A DNA stretch of 64,000 bases from Echinarachnius parma (taxonomy: Eukaryota > Echinodermata > Echinoidea > Clypeasteroida > Echinarachniidae). Both the position numbers and the translations under genes were made by a program. Positions 58,987 through 64,000 of the stretch are shown here, one piece after another. The notes beneath the pieces were generated by a model. It was not told where the DNA came from, did no database searches, and was given only the letters and a program-made list of their open reading frames with translations. The DNA lies in NCBI GenBank assembly GCA_037951105.1, contig JBAMJV010008115.1, positions 1-64,000 of the forward strand. The letters are read 5' to 3'. How positions within the stretch are numbered: position 1 is the stretch's first letter; each line of letters begins with the position of its first letter.

Positions 58987-59690
58987 CCGGACTACTACCC
59001 CCTGGACAACCACCCCCCGGACGATTACCCCCCGGACAACTACCCCCACTAGGACAATTACCCCCCGGACAACTACCACCCAGACAATTACCCCCCTAGG
59101 ACAATTACCCCCCAAGACAATTACCCCCCAAGACAATTACCCCCCAACGACAATTACCCCCCCAAGACAATTACCCCCCAAGGACAACTACCCCCCTAGG
59201 ACAACTACCCCCCGGACAACTACCCCCCCGGACAACTACCCCCCGGACAATTACCCCCCGGACAACTACCCGCCGGACAACTACCCCCCGGACAACTACC
59301 CCCCGGATGATTACCCCCCCCCCCCCCCCCGGACAATTACCCCCCGGACAATTACCCCCCGGACAACTACCCCCTGGACAACTACCCCCCGGACAACTAC
59401 CCCCCGGGATTATTACCCCCCAAGACAACTACCCCCCGGATGATTACCACCCCCCCCCCCCCTGGACGACCTACCCCCCGGACGACTACCCCCCGGACAA
59501 CTACCCCCCCGGAATATTACCCCCCCCCCCCCCCCAAGACAACTACCCCCGGACGATTACCTCCCAGAAAATCACCCCCCGGAAAAACTACCCCCTGAAA
59601 TATCCCCCCCCCCCCAGACAATAACCCCCACCCCCCTCCCCCCAAAGACAATTACTCCCCAAGGACAACTACACCAAGACAAAATATGTG
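58987..59690. repeat. C-rich minisatellite, array 2 (complement of array 1)
   Basis: Starts GTCCGGACTACTACCCCCTG, followed by about 40 units of CCCCCCGGACAACTA(C) / CCCCAAGACAATTAC with C runs of up to 14. The unit and the starting end are the complement of 5477-6113. Ends ...CAAGACAAAATATGTGA(T/C)CG. Proline-rich or glycine-rich frames are artefacts. Confidence 0.85.
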
Positions 59691-59922
59691 ATCGCTCAGG
59701 CCGGTAGCCTGGATTTTTCAAGGCGTCGGGTTTGGGCTTTGGGTGGTGCGTATATTAAAAAACGGGACCAAGACAACTGGTTGAGTCGTGTAAGTGTGTG
59801 TGTGTGGTGGAGGGGGTGGGGGAGGGGGGGGGGGTCTTTCGCTGAATTAGACCATTGTTTTAGTTTTGTAAGCAGGGAGTTGGGGTCAAATGTCAAATGG
59901 GCCGATTGCTGCCGCAGGGTTC
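59691..59922. repeat. Spacer between arrays 2 and 3
   Basis: GCTCAGGCCGGTAGCC..GATTTTTCAAGG, GGTTGAGTCGTGTAAGTGTG, a G run, and AGTTTTGTAAGCAGGGAGTT with GGGGTC. The same order follows array 3 (60393-60600), so array plus spacer was duplicated as a unit of about 940 bp. Confidence 0.7.
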
Positions 59923-60392
59923 TTAGGACTACTACCCCCTGGACAACCACCCCTCCCCCGGACGTCTACCCCCGGACAACTACCCCCTAGGACAATTACC
60001 CCACGGACAACTACTACCCGGACAATTTACCCCCCTAGGACAATTACCCCCAAGACAACTACCTCCCAAGACAACTACCCCCCAAGACAATTACCCCCCA
60101 AGACAATTACCCCAAGACAATTACCCCCCAAGACAATTACCCCCAAGACAACTACCCCCCCAAGACAACTACCCCCCGGATAATTACCCCCCGGACGATT
60201 AACCCCCAGACAATTACCCCCGGACAAACTACCCCCCGGACAACCCCCCCCCCCCCCCCGAATATTACCCCCAAGACAACTACCCTCAAAGACAAGATGA
60301 TTACCCCCCGGACGATTACCCCCCCCCCCCCCCCCCCCCCCCTCCCCGGAAAGGCATCTACCCCCAATACAACTAGCCCCAAGACAAAATAT
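59923..60392. repeat. C-rich minisatellite, array 3
   Basis: Starts GGACTACTACCCCCTGGACA like array 2. About 28 units, with a C run of about 23 near 60320-60342. Ends CAAGACAAAATATGTGACCG. Shorter than array 2. Confidence 0.85.
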
Positions 60393-60639
60393 GTGACCGC
60401 TCAGGCCGGTAGCCAAGATTTTTCAAGGGGAGTGCGTATTTGCAAAAACTGGACAAAGGCCACTGGTTGAGTCGTGTAAGTGTGGGGGGGGGGGGGGAAG
60501 GGGGGAGGGGTGGGAAAAGGGGGAGGGGGGGGGGGTCCGTCGCTGATTTAGTTTTGTAAGCAGGGAGTTGGGGTCGTCAATGGTCAAATGGACCGATCGC
60601 TGCCCGAGACCGAGAACGATAACAAAAAAAGTGAACCTT

Positions 60640-60808
60640 TCTGAATGGGGGGGGGGGGGGGGGGGGGGGGGGGGTGCGCACCCAATCCACCCAAAAGATC
60701 CAAAAAGATTGTGCGGCATCCGGTGCATTTGTGACCTAGGCATATCACATGTTCTAAATGTTTTTTCGGCCAATTTCGTGAGCTTCTCATTCGTTTCAAT
60801 AAGCGTGA
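60640..60808. repeat. G run (about 28) and segment paralogous to 4137-4242
   Basis: A G homopolymer of about 28 bases at 60647-60674, then CCACCCAAAAGATC and the 106-bp segment shared with 4.1 kb (GCGGCATCCGGTGCATTTGT...CATTCGTTTCAATAAGCGTG). Confidence 0.7.
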
Positions 60809-60829
60809 TATTCAACCTGGGAAGAACTT

Positions 60830-63350
60830 TTCAACAAGACATCCATTGTCATTACATGAATTAAGGAATTAAGGAATTGATGAGTCTCCAGCATGCAGTT
60901 AAAACATGGTTGAATAAACGTTATGAAGACTCATTGGGCTAACTAAAAGCAGGCCCGCATAGACAGTATTTTTCGGGTTGTGAGGAGGGGGTGGGGGTGC
61001 GTAATTTGGAGAAAAAAACGGACCCGAGATCGATTGATGCCGAGACCAGACCACTGGTTTGAGTTGTGCACGGGGGGGGGGGGGGGGGGGGGGCTGGATT
61101 AGATGGCCAAGACCCGCCGATAGAAAAGTGGACCTTTCATTGCGGGGGTTTCTTTTCACGAATTAAGTAAGCTGCTCACTTTAAATGTGCATTTTATGAT
61201 AAAAGCGTGAACACGCGCAGGCGTGACAACTAGGACTGGTATAAATACTAAACAAGTTTTGACATCGAGCCACCTAGAACTGGCTCCTGATGACCATGGG
61301 CGCCATTTGTTTCGAAATGGCTACCAGTGTTTGATGTTGGGTTCCTAATTACATATATGATTTAATACAACTAATCTTCTATCACTGTTTAAATGTTTTC
61401 CTCATCTTGTCAATTTTCAATAGATCTATAATTTGTATTTAAATAATTATCATGATTATAGCGCCTCATATGAAATCGTCAACTCTGCAACTTAAATTGA
61501 CCCCAGTTATCGAAAACACGCCCACTGCATGCCCATCTGAGCTTGACTCGCAGTTTCTCGACTCCTTCGGGTGGTGCTAGCCAGCTAGGATAGGTGCTCA
61601 CAGCATAAATAGTAATTTAACTATCTTTTAATATCGTCAATACAATGTCGTTGCTTGATTTCTGACCTTTTTTTTGTAAAGGGCTGTTATTACTGTTACT
61701 GATTCAAAAAGGGTAGCGCACAAGTAACATAAACCGTTACATGTAAATATGACGAAAGTAACATGTCTCATGTACTTATTAGACCAAATAAGTTTCATTC
61801 TACGGTGTAATTGTTGAATGGTAATAAAAATCCACCTGGTGACATGAGCAAGGAATCACCGAATTGATGCAGCTTGTTGAATCAAGTAAATTCAAACATG
61901 TAGCAGGTCTGACGAGGAATAAATAACATGAACTAAAAGAAAGTTAGCAAATACAATTTGGCATCCGTTAATGGAATCAAACCTGAGAATACCCTATGTT
62001 TGAATTGAAAAGAAATGCATTACTTTTGTGATTCCCTCGCACAAAATCCAAGTTAGCAAATTAGGAACTGTTGCGGGACATCAATCACATGCGCTGTGGT
62101 ATAGCAAATCGGAATTTTATAGTCTCTCTTTTTGGGGCAAATTTTCTTTAGTATAGTAAAGCGCATTAATTTAGAAAAACATGCGGAAGAGCAACCTATT
62201 TGTATTATTATATCAAATTTTTCTAATCAGTTTCCCCATGTTTTGAATTAATAATGTAAAGCCTTGGTTGAGTTGATTGGATTTGATTTCTTCAGTCATT
62301 TTTAACATAATCTCATGATATTCAAAAGAATAATGATAAAGAAATTTAATTTAACATAAGACATTAACATCAGTAATATACATTGGGAATACACAAACAA
62401 ATATTTTTTTCAAAACAGTATTTAAATAATAAGATCGGAATTATGTACAAGACCAACATTAAAAAAAAAAAAAAAGGAAAAAAACAAATTTTTTTTAACA
62501 TTGCCGGTCTGAGATTTTTTTTGGGTCCCCGAAAGAAATAATATAACACGTTATGTTACATAACTACGCATAACTGGAATGAATATTGGATGTAAATGAA
62601 ATATGGAAATGAAAGAGCTATTGTAACGATGAATGTAATCTATGTAGATGTAGATCTATGTAGCCGGTTGCGAAGTTACAAACAAAATTATATCATATGA
62701 GAAACTGATATTGTAGATTGAAATATTATTTATATAACAAAGAATCTCAAGGTGATGACACTGTGCCTAGCATCAATAAAACCAATTTTAAAAAAACATT
62801 TAAATTAAGGTAAATTGTACAATTTAATTAGTTTCCTTTGCATTACCATGAAAGCAGATTCGATAGTTCAAGTTCAAGTTCAAGTTCAAGTTCGTTATTC
62901 ATTTCAATCTTAAAAAACACAAATTATATAATACATGTATCAATCATATAGCATTGAAATAGGGAGACTACAAAAAAGTTGTAAACTTGTAGGCAGTAGC
63001 CCCCTTGAACATAAATAGTAGGCATGAGAGCAACCTTTGATGTTTGAATACTACGCTTGAATATAGGTATATTATATTTGAATCTTTGCTTTTGACTATC
63101 ATTATATATGTTTCAGAAAATCGCAGTAAGTAGAATAATGCCCTTCATACAATCATATACAATGGCATACATGTTAAAATATGGCCGGTATTGCTCAAAA
63201 TAAATGGGCGTTTGCGCAGTAAGTCGATATCAACATTTCTGTAAAATGTTGTAGTCTATTCAAGACTGTAACATTTGGAACTTTTACTCTGAAATGCACG
63301 ACCGATCATAAAATGCTATTGTTAATAGTTTGGATGGGGCAATGGAATGT
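60830..63350. other. AT-rich stretch without recognised genes
   Basis: No splice-bounded exon or transposon protein identified. Notable are a G run at 61072-61093, an A15 run at 62461-62475, and a CAAGTT hexamer repeat at about 62868-62892. Confidence 0.35.
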
Positions 63351-63365
63351 ATTTCTGTCGCTAGC

Positions 63366-63545
63366 TCGCTGTGGCAAAGTGGGCAGAGTCATGGTTTTCA
63401 ACGCTTGCGACCCGAGTTCAAATCCCGATCGACGCAGTTTCTCAACATGTGTATTTATTGTCTGCTAACCATTCTTTCTTTCCAAATTAGCTTCACTGTT
63501 CCTGAGAGGTTACGCGCTAACAACAACAACAACAACAACAACAAC
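63366..63545 (+). mobile_element. tRNA-derived SINE with (AAC)n tail
   Basis: A-box-like TGGCAAAGTGGG at 63372-63383 and B box GAGTTCAAATCCC at 63414-63426 (internal RNA polymerase III promoter elements), a body of about 90 bp, and an AAC microsatellite tail at 63519-63545. Box spacing and the simple-repeat tail fit a tRNA-derived SINE (family knowledge). The 199-residue frame starting at 63330 runs through it and is not a gene. Confidence 0.68.
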
Positions 63546-63574
63546 TTTTGCAGAACAGACAACCTTTTTATCAG

Positions 63575-63650
63575 CAGTATCAGCAGTAACAGCAGCAAGA
63601 GCTACAGCAACAGCAACATCTCTAGCTATAGCAAGAGCAACAGCTACAGC
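63575..63650. repeat. Degenerate AGC/AAC-type microsatellite
   Basis: CAGCAGTATCAGCAGTAACA, GCAAGAGCTACAGCAACAGC and related words; transitional between the SINE tail and the next tandem repeat. Confidence 0.6.
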
Positions 63651-63832
63651 CACCCTCCGAGCCAGCCAGCAGCCTGGGGCTGCTGGCTTCTCTTGGGCAG
63701 CCACCCTCCGAGCCAGCCAGCAGCCTGGGGGCTGCTGGCTTCTCTTGGGCAGCCACCCTCCGAGCCAGCCAGCAGCCTGGGGGCTGCTGGCTTCTCTTGG
63801 GCAGCCACCCTCCGAGCCAGCCAGCAGCCCTA
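63650..63832. repeat. 52-bp tandem repeat, 3.5 copies
   Basis: Units begin CCACCCTCCGAGCCAGCCAG at 63650, 63701, 63753 and 63805 (periods 51, 52, 52). Each contains an inverted repeat, AGCCAGCAGCCT / GGGGGCTGCTGGCT. Copies are nearly identical, so the array is young. It ends inside the segment that matches 4308. Confidence 0.85.
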
Positions 63833-64000
63833 CGGATTTCCCGGAGGGTGGTATAACGTAATCACGAATGTACTCGAAATCGAAATACGTTTTAAATCGA
63901 ATGCAAACAAAATGTTTCCGAATGATTAATATATGAATTCTAATGCTAAGAAACGATTTTGAACTACTACAACTGCGGTAACAAAATTTGCGAAATTGAA
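63833..64000. repeat. Segment paralogous to 4308-4358 plus 4884-4992 (empty site)
   Basis: GGATTTCCCGGAGGGTGGTA, TACTCGAAATCGAAATACGT, then without interruption TTTAAATCGAATGCAAACAA and CGATTTTGAACTACTA. In the left copy the same sequence is split by the 525-bp TTAA foldback. It continues to the window end. Confidence 0.8.

Noticed and set aside
63330-63929. 199-residue open frame near the window end
   Set aside because: Runs through a tRNA-derived SINE, an AAC tail, an AGC microsatellite and a 52-bp tandem repeat.

Overview
This 64 kb window looks like nuclear DNA of an animal, most likely a marine invertebrate. A candidate host gene has GT-AG introns, the non-coding sequence is AT-rich, and Penelope-like, CR1/L2-like, L1/Tx1-like and Crypton-like remnants sit among very many foldback (inverted-repeat) elements. 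The mix would fit an echinoderm or another basal deuterostome, but I cannot name a species from the sequence. There is no prokaryotic gene organisation and no CRISPR array. Almost all of the longer open frames are translations of simple repeats or foldback arms.

The best host coding evidence is a minus-strand gene seen as four exons (28378-28156, 24652-24541, 21603-21484, 7870-7645). All four have AG acceptors and GT donors, and the reading phase is kept across all three introns. The joined product is about 226 residues and open at both ends. It is not a protein I can name. Residues about 55-110 resemble a ParB-like fold only weakly. The introns are packed with repeats.

Layout. 0-8 kb: end of a hAT-like element, several small foldbacks, a TTAA-bounded foldback (4.36-4.88 kb), a G-rich minisatellite (5.5-6.1 kb), a nested foldback (6.19-7.03 kb) and exon 4. 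9.8-11.3 kb: decayed Penelope-like element (RT, GIY-YIG, hammerhead-like motif). 11.4-13.8 kb: a roughly 175-bp tandem repeat carrying ATGGCGGC motifs. 17.4-18.1 kb: Crypton-like recombinase fragment. 18-21 kb: series of hairpins. 22-24 kb: three elements nested inside one another. 25.4-26.7 kb: two nested TTAA elements. 26.9-27.9 kb: inverted 16-bp satellite arrays. 28.7-30.2 kb: long GGGTAA-rich foldback. 30.6-31.3 kb: possible LTR. 31.4-32.9 kb: very large palindrome. 33-38 kb: unassigned, partly with strong strand asymmetry. 38.5-39.2 kb: a TA-flanked foldback. 40-58.7 kb: a block of about 2 kb in several copies, one of them split by a LINE that is itself split by a second LINE. 44.8-46.5 kb: foldback split by a hAT-like element with a perfect 8-bp target duplication. 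59-60.4 kb: C-rich minisatellite arrays. 63.4-64 kb: tRNA-derived SINE, a 52-bp tandem repeat, and an uninterrupted copy of the site that carries the foldback at 4.36 kb.

The main theme is transposon nesting that can be resolved at base level from the window alone, because related copies supply empty sites. The hidden multi-exon gene is the main protein-level result. All calls were made by eye without database searches.
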